A stretch of 16,706 nucleotides of DNA, from assembly GCA_030728235.1 (NCBI GenBank), contig JANRAA010000246.1, positions 1 through 16,706 on the forward strand. The letters run 5' to 3'. Under the pieces are notes generated by a model, which saw only the letters and a program-made list of their open reading frames with translations, was not told where the DNA came from and ran no database searches. Each line of letters starts with the position of its first letter. Within the stretch, counting starts at the first letter, position 1. This DNA comes from Flavobacteriales bacterium. Its GTDB lineage: Bacteria > Bacteroidota > Bacteroidia > Flavobacteriales_D > Sanyastnellaceae. Shown one piece after another: positions 1-7,758 of the stretch. The position numbers and the translations under genes are program-made.

Positions 1-1298
1 GTTGAAGTACCGGGTATAAAATGAAATCCATGGTTATCGGCGTGTACATACGGAATTCCAGCAGCTCCATACCAGTGTCCAACGCAGCTCCAGTTTGAAC
101 CGCCATTTGTAGTTTTCCAAACGTTTACACCACCAACAAGAACGACATCAGCGTTTGTTGGGTCAGATGCCACAGCCAAGTCATACCAAGCTTGTCCGCC
201 AGTGTCGCTTCCAGTTTCAGACCATCCCAAAAGGTTAGGGGAGGTGGCCATTGTTGTAAACGAGGTTCCGCCGTCAGTTGAACGGTAGAAGCCGAAGAAT
301 CCTTGGTTGGCGCTGCTTCCAGCAAGAATGTATACAGTATTCGCATTGGCTGCAGAAACGGCTATTGCCATGCGGCTAACGCCAGAAGTTGGAAGTCCGC
401 TTGTGATTTGTGTCCATGACCCACCGGTATCAGTAGATCTAAAGAAATTATCAGCATCCCCAGTACAAAAAACGGTGTTTGGGTTATCAGTTCGCCATTC
501 TACGTCTTTGTAGTTTCCGGCTAACGTTTGAGTCCATGTTGTGCCACCATCTGTCGTGCGGTACATCCCGTTGCTCGTCGCAGCCACTAGAATATTGCTA
601 TTCGAAGGGTGCATAATGAGTCGACCGATGCGACGCGTTTGGGTAACGTTCCAGTTTAAACCTGTGCTGTTCCAAGTTGCGCCGCCATCTGTAGACTTCA
701 AAACACCCAAAGAATAGGTATCTCCTGCGTCGCCATCACCTGTAGCGATGTACAAGACGTTGCTGTTCGTTGGGTCAATGGCGATATCGCTTACACCAAT
801 AGAAGCCAGCAAATCGGTGTTCATCAAACTCCAAGAAGTACCAGCGTTCAATGTTTTCCACAATCCACCGCCAGGTGCGCAAGCGTAGAAAATAGTGCTG
901 CTTCCCGGTTGGTTACGAACCATGTTTACACGTCCGGCACCGCCGCCATTCACAGGCACGTCGGTATTCCCGAAGTAAGTCCACACCCCAGCGGCACTCT
1001 TTTCGGCCGGCATGTTTCGCATTTCATCTTGCAGGTTATCCCACGCCACAGAAGGGTTGATGCGATTTCCTGAAGGATATACACGCGGAGCCATAAACCA
1101 CTCCCAACGCTTAAATTGTTTAAATCCCTTTCCTTTTTCTACCTCATGATCTTCCCAGTAGGTCTCAAAAGACTGCTGCACATCATAGAAGTTTACATTC
1201 GGATCTTCCATCTTATCGCTCCAATGGACATCGTCAGATTGTCCGAAAGCGACTGAAAAGAAAGAAGCAAAAAAGAAAGAAGCTAAAATTTTACGCAT
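1..1298 (-). CDS. Exported BNR/Asp-box beta-propeller (sortilin-like) protein, 3' end missing
   Basis: Reading leftward from the ATG at 1298 gives 432 uninterrupted codons to the window edge, so the C-terminus is missing. Residues 1-20 form a signal peptide (MRKILASFFF, then a hydrophobic stretch ending in AFGQ), so the protein is exported. At residues 60-77 there is a KQFKRWEWFMAPRVYPSG segment of a type I associate with secreted Bacteroidota sortilin-like proteins. The rest is built from repeated Asp-box motifs (S/T-x-D-x-G-x-x-W): near residues 150-156 (degenerate), then at 202-209, 248-255, 288-295, 340-347 and 396-403, each following a beta-strand-rich stretch. This is the signature of a six- to ten-bladed BNR/VPS10-like propeller, usually a binding or glycan-interacting scaffold. 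No catalytic residues can be assigned. It lies 26 bp downstream of the metalloprotease gene with no terminator between them, so it is probably co-transcribed. A type IX secretion C-terminal domain may exist in the missing part. The propeller call is solid; the ligand is unknown. Confidence 0.85.
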   Translation of the reverse strand, partial: MRKILASFFFASFFSVAFGQSDDVHWSDKMEDPNVNFYDVQQSFETYWEDHEVEKGKGFKQFKRWEWFMAPRVYPSGNRINPSVAWDNLQDEMRNMPAEKSAAGVWTYFGNTDVPVNGGGAGRVNMVRNQPGSSTIFYACAPGGGLWKTLNAGTSWSLMNTDLLASIGVSDIAIDPTNSNVLYIATGDGDAGDTYSLGVLKSTDGGATWNSTGLNWNVTQTRRIGRLIMHPSNSNILVAATSNGMYRTTDGGTTWTQTLAGNYKDVEWRTDNPNTVFCTGDADNFFRSTDTGGSWTQITSGLPTSGVSRMAIAVSAANANTVYILAGSSANQGFFGFYRSTDGGTSFTTMATSPNLLGWSETGSDTGGQAWYDLAVASDPTNADVVLVGGVNVWKTTNGGSNWSCVGHWYGAAGIPYVHADNHGFHFIPGTS

Positions 1299-1324
1299 TG
1301 GTTGGTTTTTATGGTTGATCTTGA

Positions 1325-4300
1325 TTAGTTACAAGAGGTTCCGAACAGTCCGAAGAATAGCAGTGCATCACTCGAATTCACTACGTTATCTCCATTCAAA
1401 TCGGCGCTGCATGAAGCGTTACAACCGAAATCACCTAGTAACACAAGCAAGTCTGCGATGTTGATTTGTCCGTCGTTGTTAAAGTCACCCAAACATACAG
1501 CAACTTCAGCAGGGTCAATTGTTCCGTTGCAGTTATTATCGATGCCTTGCGCCGTTCCAGGCGCACCAGGATAAACGTCATTGCGGGTATCGTCACAATC
1601 GGTGTTGTCGAGCACAAAGCCTGTTTGAGGAGCGCACAACTGTGCGGATGTTGAAGCATCTCCAAATCCATCACCGTCGCTATCAGCGAAATAGGTTACC
1701 GCATATGTGCAACTTCCGTCATCACAGGTAGCCGCGGCATTGTAATTACATGCAGTGTTATCGGTACAACCATTTGGAAGGATACAAGAACCATCGTCGC
1801 AAGTGGCTGCAGGGTTGAAGTTACAAGCTGCCGCGTTTGTACAACCGTTTGGAAGGATACATGAACCATCGTCGCACGTAGCAGCAGGGTTGAAGTTACA
1901 AGCCGCCGCGTTTGTACAACCGTTTGGAAGGATACATGAACCATCGTCGCACGTAGCAGCAGGGTTGAAGTTACAAGCCGCCGCGTTTGTACAACCGTTT
2001 GGAAGAATACACGATCCATCGTCGCACGTAGCAGCAGGGTTGAAGTTACATGCCGCAGCGTTTGTACAACCATTTGGAAGGATACATGAACCGTCATCGA
2101 TGGTCGCTACAGGGCTGTAGTTACAAGCCGCAGCATTCGTACATCCAAAGCAAGAGAAATCGCAGCTACCGTCGTCAACAGTTGCAGCAGCGTCGTAGTT
2201 ACAGGCGCTGATATCAGTACAACCTGGAGTTCCAACAGGAACGCAGAAGTTGTGGCTTGTGCCAGACCCATAGTTAGGAACTCCCATTTGAACCAATACG
2301 TTTCCGAAGCTATCCGTAATGTTATAATCACCGTTTATTGCACAACCAGAAGGTATGCCTGCAAGTCCATCTCCAAAAGAGTCGAAAATATTGAAGTCAT
2401 AACAACCAGAAGCCAAACAGAAATCTTGAGAGATGGTAGCTTGATCAGCATAAGTGTTTGTAGTTACACTAGCGATGACGGTGCCTGAGCTACTTGTCAA
2501 GTTCCAAGAAACTTCCTCACCCCAACAATCGGTTAAGATTGTGAATGTCGCCACAGTAGCACCTGAAATGGTAGTAAAGTTTGAAGATCCACTATCATTC
2601 AAGTTATTCTGATCGGTATTTCCGTTTGGATTCGAAACAGTAACGTTAAACACGTGTGCACCTGAACTTGCCGTTAGGGTAGGCAAAACTACGTTGGCTG
2701 TCTGACCTGTTGCTATAGAGCCTGTCCAGTTAAACGTTCCGTTTGCACCACCGTCGATGTTGTATGTCAGCGTAAAGCTGGTAATGGTTTGTGTGCCACC
2801 ATTAAAGATTCCTACTTCTGGTGTAATAGAACCACCGCAGAAGTCGCCTGTTGCTCCAGCAATAGATGCGATTCCAGCATCCCAGTTGTTGTTTCCAATA
2901 GCTGGTCCGATGGTGAAGTTCGTATTTGAAATGTCGAAGAAGATATTTCCAGAAGCCTTCACTTTAACGCGCGCTTGAGTTGTTTGTCCGGCAGGAATCA
3001 ATACCGCCTGTGAACCATCGTTCGGCGTGTTTGAAACCAGTGTGATAGGCCATGTGAAACCACCATCCAGCGACAAGAATATATCTACGTTAGCAGCAGA
3101 TATAGGTGCAGCAGTGGTATTGGCTACGTTCCAAGTAACGGTTTGAACGGTGTTTCCTGGGTATGTAACAGCAGTATTTGGCGCAGTTACAACGAAAGGT
3201 CCAGCGGTAGAGCTCACAGCGAAAGTTACTTGGTCATCATTCACACCACCACCAGCAATGCGGTTATCGCGTACGGTGCATCTGAACGATAAGTTTCTGC
3301 TATAGGTAGGCAAGTGTTCACCAACCACAGTTGTGTTGTTAACGAGGTTTTGAATACGTGGGAAAACACGCGTCGGACTGTCGGTAGCATTCCATGAGCG
3401 GAAAATAGGCTGATTTCCACTTGGGTTTGTAAGGTTGTTGTCACCAGTTGCCGTTGCAGGTCCAAGATCGTATTGTTCCCAGTTGTAGGTAATCGGGTCA
3501 CCATTGGCATCACTAGCAACAGCTGTCAATTCGAAAGGAGTAGAGATTGGAATGGTCCAACCGCCAACACCGGCATCAACAGTAGGAGGGGTGTTGCCCG
3601 TGTTTGTTGTAACCGGACAAGTATTACCGTTTCCAGTAGTTGAGAAAACGCGAATTTCGTTGTAGCTATGGTTGTGGAAGTAAGGATCCGAGTTGCTCTG
3701 CAAGTTCGGGGCACAAATTCCAGCATACCCCATGATGGTAGAAGCACTTCCTGGCTCGTAAGCAGCGTTTGTAGAACGGTTACATGAGTTGTTTTGTGTG
3801 TGGTTACCACCGAATTGGTGTCCCATTTCGTGCGCAACGTAATCCACATCAAAAGGGTCACCTACTGGCGCTCCAGAACCAGTTACACCGCCTGCTTTGT
3901 TTGCAGTACATGGCACACCTAAGTATGCTACACCACCACCACCGGTTGAGAAAACGTGTCCGATATCGTAGTTGGCAGAGCCAATTACACTGTTACACGT
4001 TGTTATGTTTTGTCCGAGCATGGTACCACCATTGTTGTTGGTATATGGGTCGGTTCCAGCATTCAAATAAATAAGGTTGGCATTGTTTGCGACAAGCACC
4101 ATGCGAATGGCTACTTCTTGCTCGTAGATGCCATTAACACGAGTCATAGAGTTGTTCATGGCAGCTACAACGTTCGGCACTGTGCCACCGAAAAATGCAG
4201 CATATTCACCAGTACAAGCCAACGCCAAACGGTAGGTGCGAAGCTGAGTGCCATTCGGACCGCGGTAACCCATGGTCTGAACTTTCTTTTTTGAGGTCAA

Positions 4301-4885
4301 CGGCTTCTCAATGCGCTCGTCGTATTTATCCGTATCGATTTGATCTGGAATCTCACATGCTCTTCCGTTCGCATTTTTATCCGTGTTTGAATAAAATGCT
4401 TCACGTGTGTATGCCATGTAGTAAGAGTCATCTGTAAGCGACAGAGGATCAATGTACACGGTTCCTTTGGAACTCATGATCATTGCATTGAAGCTCATGT
4501 GTGAAATACTAAAACGTATTCTAGCAGTTGGGTCGTCTACCGACATACCGCTGTATGAGCGGATTTGTGGGAATTGAGCTTGCAACTCAGGTTCCATAAT
4601 CGATGATTCAACGAAACGGAACGTCTGCGTTGTTCCATCGGGCATTGGGATAGCGATCATGGCTTCCGAGAAACGGACATCCACTTCTTGTTCAGAAGGT
4701 GCGCTACCAAGCAATGTTTGCATGGCATGAAAGTCCAAACTCAATGAGCGGTATTCAGCAGGTTTGATAACCTGATTTGTGCGAATTGGATGCGGAGCAT
4801 CGCTCCAATATCCTTGACCCATTGAATTAAAAGAAACCAGGATAAGCCCAGCCAAAAGAAGGTTGTAGACCTTTTTCATATGCAT
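1325..4885 (-). CDS. Secreted reprolysin-like zinc metalloprotease with Cys-rich repeats, MopE-like motif and dockerin-like C-terminus
   Basis: This is an 1186-residue exported metalloprotease. Two starts are possible, the ATG at 4885 (MHMKKVYN) or at 4879 (MKKVYN); the second gives a more typical signal peptide, with the hydrophobic core at residues 8-20. Residues 25-210 look like a propeptide. The catalytic domain (about 215-425) has the metzincin zinc motif HEMGHQFGGNH, with ligands H352, H356 and H362 and general base E353, and a Met-turn IMGY at 384-387. This resembles the M12B/reprolysin-like family (Reprolysin_4 type). Next come Ig/PKD-like beta domains (about 432-660), a CARDB-like domain (667-773), a jelly-roll-like domain with a DSFGDG motif (780-882), seven Cys-rich GCT...DDGSC units (888-1059), a MopE-like Asp-rich motif (1064-1127, DCDD and DNNCNG), and two dockerin/EF-hand loops (1134-1145 and 1162-1173). 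The protein ends in FGTSCN. No standard type IX sorting domain is visible. From residue 667 onward the tail matches that of the upstream serine protease. The substrate is unknown; extracellular protein degradation is the likely role. Confidence 0.92.
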   Translation of the reverse strand: MHMKKVYNLLLAGLILVSFNSMGQGYWSDAPHPIRTNQVIKPAEYRSLSLDFHAMQTLLGSAPSEQEVDVRFSEAMIAIPMPDGTTQTFRFVESSIMEPELQAQFPQIRSYSGMSVDDPTARIRFSISHMSFNAMIMSSKGTVYIDPLSLTDDSYYMAYTREAFYSNTDKNANGRACEIPDQIDTDKYDERIEKPLTSKKKVQTMGYRGPNGTQLRTYRLALACTGEYAAFFGGTVPNVVAAMNNSMTRVNGIYEQEVAIRMVLVANNANLIYLNAGTDPYTNNNGGTMLGQNITTCNSVIGSANYDIGHVFSTGGGGVAYLGVPCTANKAGGVTGSGAPVGDPFDVDYVAHEMGHQFGGNHTQNNSCNRSTNAAYEPGSASTIMGYAGICAPNLQSNSDPYFHNHSYNEIRVFSTTGNGNTCPVTTNTGNTPPTVDAGVGGWTIPISTPFELTAVASDANGDPITYNWEQYDLGPATATGDNNLTNPSGNQPIFRSWNATDSPTRVFPRIQNLVNNTTVVGEHLPTYSRNLSFRCTVRDNRIAGGGVNDDQVTFAVSSTAGPFVVTAPNTAVTYPGNTVQTVTWNVANTTAAPISAANVDIFLSLDGGFTWPITLVSNTPNDGSQAVLIPAGQTTQARVKVKASGNIFFDISNTNFTIGPAIGNNNWDAGIASIAGATGDFCGGSITPEVGIFNGGTQTITSFTLTYNIDGGANGTFNWTGSIATGQTANVVLPTLTASSGAHVFNVTVSNPNGNTDQNNLNDSGSSNFTTISGATVATFTILTDCWGEEVSWNLTSSSGTVIASVTTNTYADQATISQDFCLASGCYDFNIFDSFGDGLAGIPSGCAINGDYNITDSFGNVLVQMGVPNYGSGTSHNFCVPVGTPGCTDISACNYDAAATVDDGSCDFSCFGCTNAAACNYSPVATIDDGSCILPNGCTNAAACNFNPAATCDDGSCILPNGCTNAAACNFNPAATCDDGSCILPNGCTNAAACNFNPAATCDDGSCILPNGCTNAAACNFNPAATCDDGSCILPNGCTDNTACNYNAAATCDDGSCTYAVTYFADSDGDGFGDASTSAQLCAPQTGFVLDNTDCDDTRNDVYPGAPGTAQGIDNNCNGTIDPAEVAVCLGDFNNDGQINIADLLVLLGDFGCNASCSADLNGDNVVNSSDALLFFGLFGTSCN
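1709..2224 (-). repeat. Seven tandem Cys-rich coding repeats, mostly 75 bp each
   Basis: Within the metalloprotease gene, seven consecutive units begin with GCT at plus-strand positions 2224, 2146, 2071, 1996, 1921, 1846 and 1771, reading leftward. The first unit is 78 bp and the others are 75 bp; the last is counted here to its DDGSC end. Units 3-6 encode the same 25 residues. At the DNA level, units 1847-1921 and 1922-1996 are identical over 75 bp, while 1772-1846 and 1997-2071 differ from them at several mostly silent positions. Each unit has Cys at positions 2, 8 and 21. Units 3-7 have a fourth Cys at position 16, where units 1-2 have Val or Ile. Array growth by slippage or unequal recombination is the likely cause. 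Confidence 0.95.
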
Positions 4886-4898
4886 CAGTTATAAAGGC

Positions 4899-4926
4899 AA
4901 AACCCGCTCAATTGGAGCGGGTTTTT
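4899..4926 (-). terminator. Bidirectional-looking hairpin terminator between the two protease genes
   Basis: The sequence has a perfect 11-bp stem, AAAACCCGCTC at 4899-4909 paired with GAGCGGGTTTT at 4915-4925, around a five-base loop. The stem core is GC-rich and flanked by A-tracts and T-tracts on both sides, with a fifth T at 4926 on the plus strand. On the minus strand it follows the serine protease stop codon by about 10 bases and precedes the metalloprotease start by 14 bases. The minus-strand T-run is only four bases, so termination there may be partial. Confidence 0.75.
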
Positions 4927-4935
4927 AAAATTTGA

Positions 4936-7440
4936 TTAGTTACAAGTAGTATTAAACAATCCAAGGAACACCAAGAAATCGCTGGCATTCACATTTCCAT
5001 TTCCATCGATGTCGGTACCGCAATTTGATGTGCATCCAAAGTCAGCTAGGAGCATCAACAAGTCAGATACGTTGCGTTGTCCATCAACGTTGAAGTCGCC
5101 CAAACATGCGGGAGCAAGCTCTTCCGACGGGTCGATAGATCCGTTGCAGTTGTTATCGATACCTTCTGCCGTTCCAGGAGCTCCTGGGTAAACGTCACCT
5201 CTTGTATCGTCGCAATCGCTGCTATTTGTTACAAAGCCAAATGGAGCAATGCATGAAGAAGTAGACGATGCAGCATCTCCAAATCCATCACTATCTGTGT
5301 CAGCGTAGTAGGTAGTTGGCAAGATGCACGATCCATCATCAATTGTTGCGGTGTTGTCGTAGTTACATGCTCCAACGTTCGTACAACCAGCGCAAGAGAC
5401 AAACTCACAAGAGCCATCATCGTTTGTTGCGGCAGGATTGAAATTACAAGCGCCTGCATTTGTGCAACCATCGATGCCGCTGGCAGTCAGACAGAAATTA
5501 TGCGTAGCCTGTGATCCGAAATTTCCACCTGCAACCATTTGTGCCAATACGGTTCCATTCTCATCTGTCAAAGTGTAGTTCCCTACAACGCCTTGGAATT
5601 GCATACCGTCACCAAAACTGTCGAAGACATTCAGGATATAGCACCCTGCACCCATGCACAGCGTTTCTGTAAAGGTAGTTTGCGTTGAGGCGTATGATCC
5701 ACCAGAATAAAGCACAGTTCCTCCTGTAGTTGTGATGTTCCAAGACGTTTCAGCTGGGTAGTTGTCTGTGAGCAATGTCAATGTTACTGTTTGAGGATTG
5801 GCTATCGTAGTAAACGATGAGCTACCGCTGTTGTTCGCATTGTTTTGATCAGCACCACCGTTCGGATTGATAAGGGTAACATTGTAGGTATGAGCACCTG
5901 CAGCAGGTGTTGCAGCTGGAAGAGAAACGTTTACTGTGTTTCCAGATGCCAGCGAACCAGTCCATAACTGCGTTTGGTTTGCAGCACCATCAATATTGTA
6001 TTGAATGGTGAATGAAGTCAAGGTGTTTATACCTGCATTGCGAACAGTGATTTGTGGGTTCACAGTAGCGGCGCACAAGGTAGCTGTCGGCTGATTGATG
6101 CTAAGCAGTTGAACATCCAAATTTGCAGTTGGCGTTAGCGGATCGTAACCATCAAGTATTGTTGTGTTGCATCCTGGAGCAAGCCATTGGCAAACATTTG
6201 GATAAGTAACACTGAATTTACCGTAATAGTCGTTCACGTTGTTCGAACATGTCGCTTGTCCGCCGTACAACTGACCAATAATTCTGTGGTTTTGATCAAA
6301 AAGTGGAGAGCCTGAAGATCCAGGTTCTGTTGTACCATCTTCCCAGTTAACAATACGCCAGCAAGCAGCACCACCATAGGTTGCAGTGAGTGCAGCATCG
6401 TTGTCAAACGATATCTTTTTTAAGTCGCCAGAAGGGTGGTGAATACCAACTTGAGAAGTAGGATTCGAGCTCGACGCATTCCAACCAGCGTAGTAAGGGT
6501 TGTAACTCGTAGGGATTGGGTTTCCATTGTTGATGCGAAGTAGACAAAAGTCTGCTGTAGTTCCAGAGGTAAGCAGTTGCGAACCATTTACCGTTTGGAA
6601 AGTACCCACGTTGTTTCCAACACACGTTGTGCTTTGCCAATTGAATCTGAAAACCCAGTTTGTTACGCCATTGCCTGTACAGTGGTTTGCTGTGAGAAAG
6701 TAAGGATGTCCGTCATTCGCTGTATTGTTCACAAGCGCACCCGTACAAATTCCATTTGAGCCAACTACAATCATTGCTACAGCGTTGATTTCGTCTTGCC
6801 ATGGGTTACCTTCCGGACAAACCACATTGTTGTTACAAGTCCCTGAATCGCCGATGTCGCGCGCTGCTTTTTCAATATCGCGGTAGGCGTGGGTTACACG
6901 CTGCAATTGGACAATTCCTTCATTGATGTGCTCAGCAGGCTCATAGTATTCCATGATCACTTGTTCACCTGGCACCGGATAAGTAGCGAAGGTAAGGTCA
7001 GGTGCGTTGTTTGCCGAAGTATAAGCACCGAGCACTTGGGTATAATCTGCATTGTAGATGTACATGCGACCACCTTCAGGCATCAAAAACTGATCGAAGG
7101 TTAGGTTGATGCTCAAAGCACCATCGGAAATCACCGAAAACAACCACAAACGTCCGCCTCCTGGCAAATTGTGCCACTGACCTGCGTTATCAAGGTTGTA
7201 GTTTACCTCAAATTTCTTCCCGAAACGATATGGGGCGCTCTTTTCAGCGTTCACAATCGCGTCTTCAGCAAGCATTGGTTCCAAATCAAAAGAGGGCATT
7301 GCAGCAATGGGCAAGTGCCAGTTGATTTTGTTGTTTTGATATGTAAACGGCATTCCGCCTTCGTTGACTTGTGCAGTCGTGAATAGCGATAGGAACAACA
7401 TCAGCACAGCTGCTAACGAACGAAGAAAAGTACGTGTCAT
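4936..7440 (-). CDS. Secreted lysyl-endopeptidase-like serine protease with Cys-rich repeats, MopE-like motif and dockerin-like C-terminus
   Basis: This is an 834-residue exported trypsin-fold protease. Residues 1-24 are a signal peptide (MTRTFLRSLAAV..., ending TTAQ). Residues 25-200 are a propeptide region. The S1 catalytic domain spans about 200-425, with His253 in TANHC, Asp297 in TADFCLL and Ser376 in PGSSGSPLF. The GSSGSP form is typical of the lysyl endopeptidase (Achromobacter protease I-like) group, so cleavage after Lys is plausible but not shown. The tail has a CARDB-like domain (440-547), a jelly-roll-like domain with DSFGDGM (550-651), two Cys-rich GCT...DDGSC units (658-705), a MopE-like motif (709-774; DCDD, DNNCNG) and a dockerin-like EF-hand pair (782-793 and 810-821), ending in FNTTCN. 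It is the first gene of the minus-strand cluster, with a candidate promoter at 7461-7492 and a terminator after it. It is probably involved in extracellular protein breakdown or in processing the neighbouring exported proteins. Confidence 0.92.
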   Translation of the reverse strand: MTRTFLRSLAAVLMLFLSLFTTAQVNEGGMPFTYQNNKINWHLPIAAMPSFDLEPMLAEDAIVNAEKSAPYRFGKKFEVNYNLDNAGQWHNLPGGGRLWLFSVISDGALSINLTFDQFLMPEGGRMYIYNADYTQVLGAYTSANNAPDLTFATYPVPGEQVIMEYYEPAEHINEGIVQLQRVTHAYRDIEKAARDIGDSGTCNNNVVCPEGNPWQDEINAVAMIVVGSNGICTGALVNNTANDGHPYFLTANHCTGNGVTNWVFRFNWQSTTCVGNNVGTFQTVNGSQLLTSGTTADFCLLRINNGNPIPTSYNPYYAGWNASSSNPTSQVGIHHPSGDLKKISFDNDAALTATYGGAACWRIVNWEDGTTEPGSSGSPLFDQNHRIIGQLYGGQATCSNNVNDYYGKFSVTYPNVCQWLAPGCNTTILDGYDPLTPTANLDVQLLSINQPTATLCAATVNPQITVRNAGINTLTSFTIQYNIDGAANQTQLWTGSLASGNTVNVSLPAATPAAGAHTYNVTLINPNGGADQNNANNSGSSSFTTIANPQTVTLTLLTDNYPAETSWNITTTGGTVLYSGGSYASTQTTFTETLCMGAGCYILNVFDSFGDGMQFQGVVGNYTLTDENGTVLAQMVAGGNFGSQATHNFCLTASGIDGCTNAGACNFNPAATNDDGSCEFVSCAGCTNVGACNYDNTATIDDGSCILPTTYYADTDSDGFGDAASSTSSCIAPFGFVTNSSDCDDTRGDVYPGAPGTAEGIDNNCNGSIDPSEELAPACLGDFNVDGQRNVSDLLMLLADFGCTSNCGTDIDGNGNVNASDFLVFLGLFNTTCN
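5326..5469 (-). repeat. Two Cys-rich GCT...DDGSC units in the serine protease
   Basis: The units start at residues 658 and 685 of the serine protease, 81 bp apart. They have the same Cys pattern (positions 2, 8 and 21) as the metalloprotease units. Position 16 is Asn in the first and Ile in the second, so neither has the fourth Cys seen in the amplified metalloprotease units. Confidence 0.88.
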
Positions 7441-7460
7441 CTCAGGTTACTTGGTTAAAG

Positions 7461-7492
7461 TAAAGGTAAATCAAAGTCGTACTAAGTTACAA
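7461..7492 (-). promoter_or_regulatory. Candidate Bacteroidota-type promoter for the serine protease gene
   Basis: On the minus strand there is TTG (plus 7492-7490), then 21 bases, then TACCTTTA (plus 7468-7461). This matches the Bacteroidota -33 TTG/-7 TAnnTTTG pattern at seven of eight -7 positions. The box ends 20 bases before the ATG at 7440, so the leader would be short. Prediction by eye only. Confidence 0.4.
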
Positions 7493-7499
7493 CTTTCTA

Positions 7500-7758
7500 T
7501 TGTATCAACCATACTCTTACGGTGGAATGTATTGAAAGTTTCGACGAAGCAATCTTTTTCAACGACGGGGTGAAACACGGACGTTCCAATATTTTAAGCC
7601 GATTTCAAACAATGTCGATTTTACCTCGACGTTAATAAATGTTGGTGTTTGTTGATAAAACAGGGCCGGAACAGTTTAACTACCCCTGTCTGATTCCGTA
7701 AATTTCAGCCCTCATTCGGGGCTGTAAGATATCAGCCGAATTTCCACTTTCTCAGAAC
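7500..7758. other. Divergent intergenic region between protease cluster and parE
   Basis: The space between the divergent starts (7441-7758, 318 bp) contains no convincing gene. Its contents are candidate promoters on each strand, an imperfect stem at 7611-7633 (AATGTCGA with TCGACGTT, one G-T wobble), and a six-bp hairpin CAGCCC/GGGCTG at 7706-7724 close to the expected parE transcription start. None of these matches a regulatory RNA or operator that I recognise. Confidence 0.5.
7675..7706 (+). promoter_or_regulatory. Candidate promoter for parE-parC
   Basis: TTTA at 7675-7678, then 20 bases, then TAAATTTC at 7699-7706 approximates the TTTG/TAnnTTTG promoter of Bacteroidota with one mismatch in each box. 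The parE ATG is 52 bases downstream. It is the best match in the gap but is only tentative. Confidence 0.35.

Noticed and set aside
1755..2120. Plus-strand open frame of 121 codons across the Cys-rich repeats, and a minus-strand frame of 133 codons at 1696-2097
   Set aside because: Both are other-frame readings of the tandem repeat inside the metalloprotease gene. They are repetitive because the DNA is repetitive, and they have no start context or family resemblance.
1709..2224. CRISPR-like array
   Set aside because: Repeats are contiguous 75-bp coding units in frame with the protein, with no unique spacers.
5895..5909. Perfect palindrome CACCTGC-A-GCAGGTG in the serine protease gene
   Set aside because: It encodes a plain Pro-Ala-Ala-Gly-Ala stretch of the CARDB-like domain, and Ala/Gly/Pro codons easily give such symmetry. 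It is unrelated in position and flanks to the parC palindrome.
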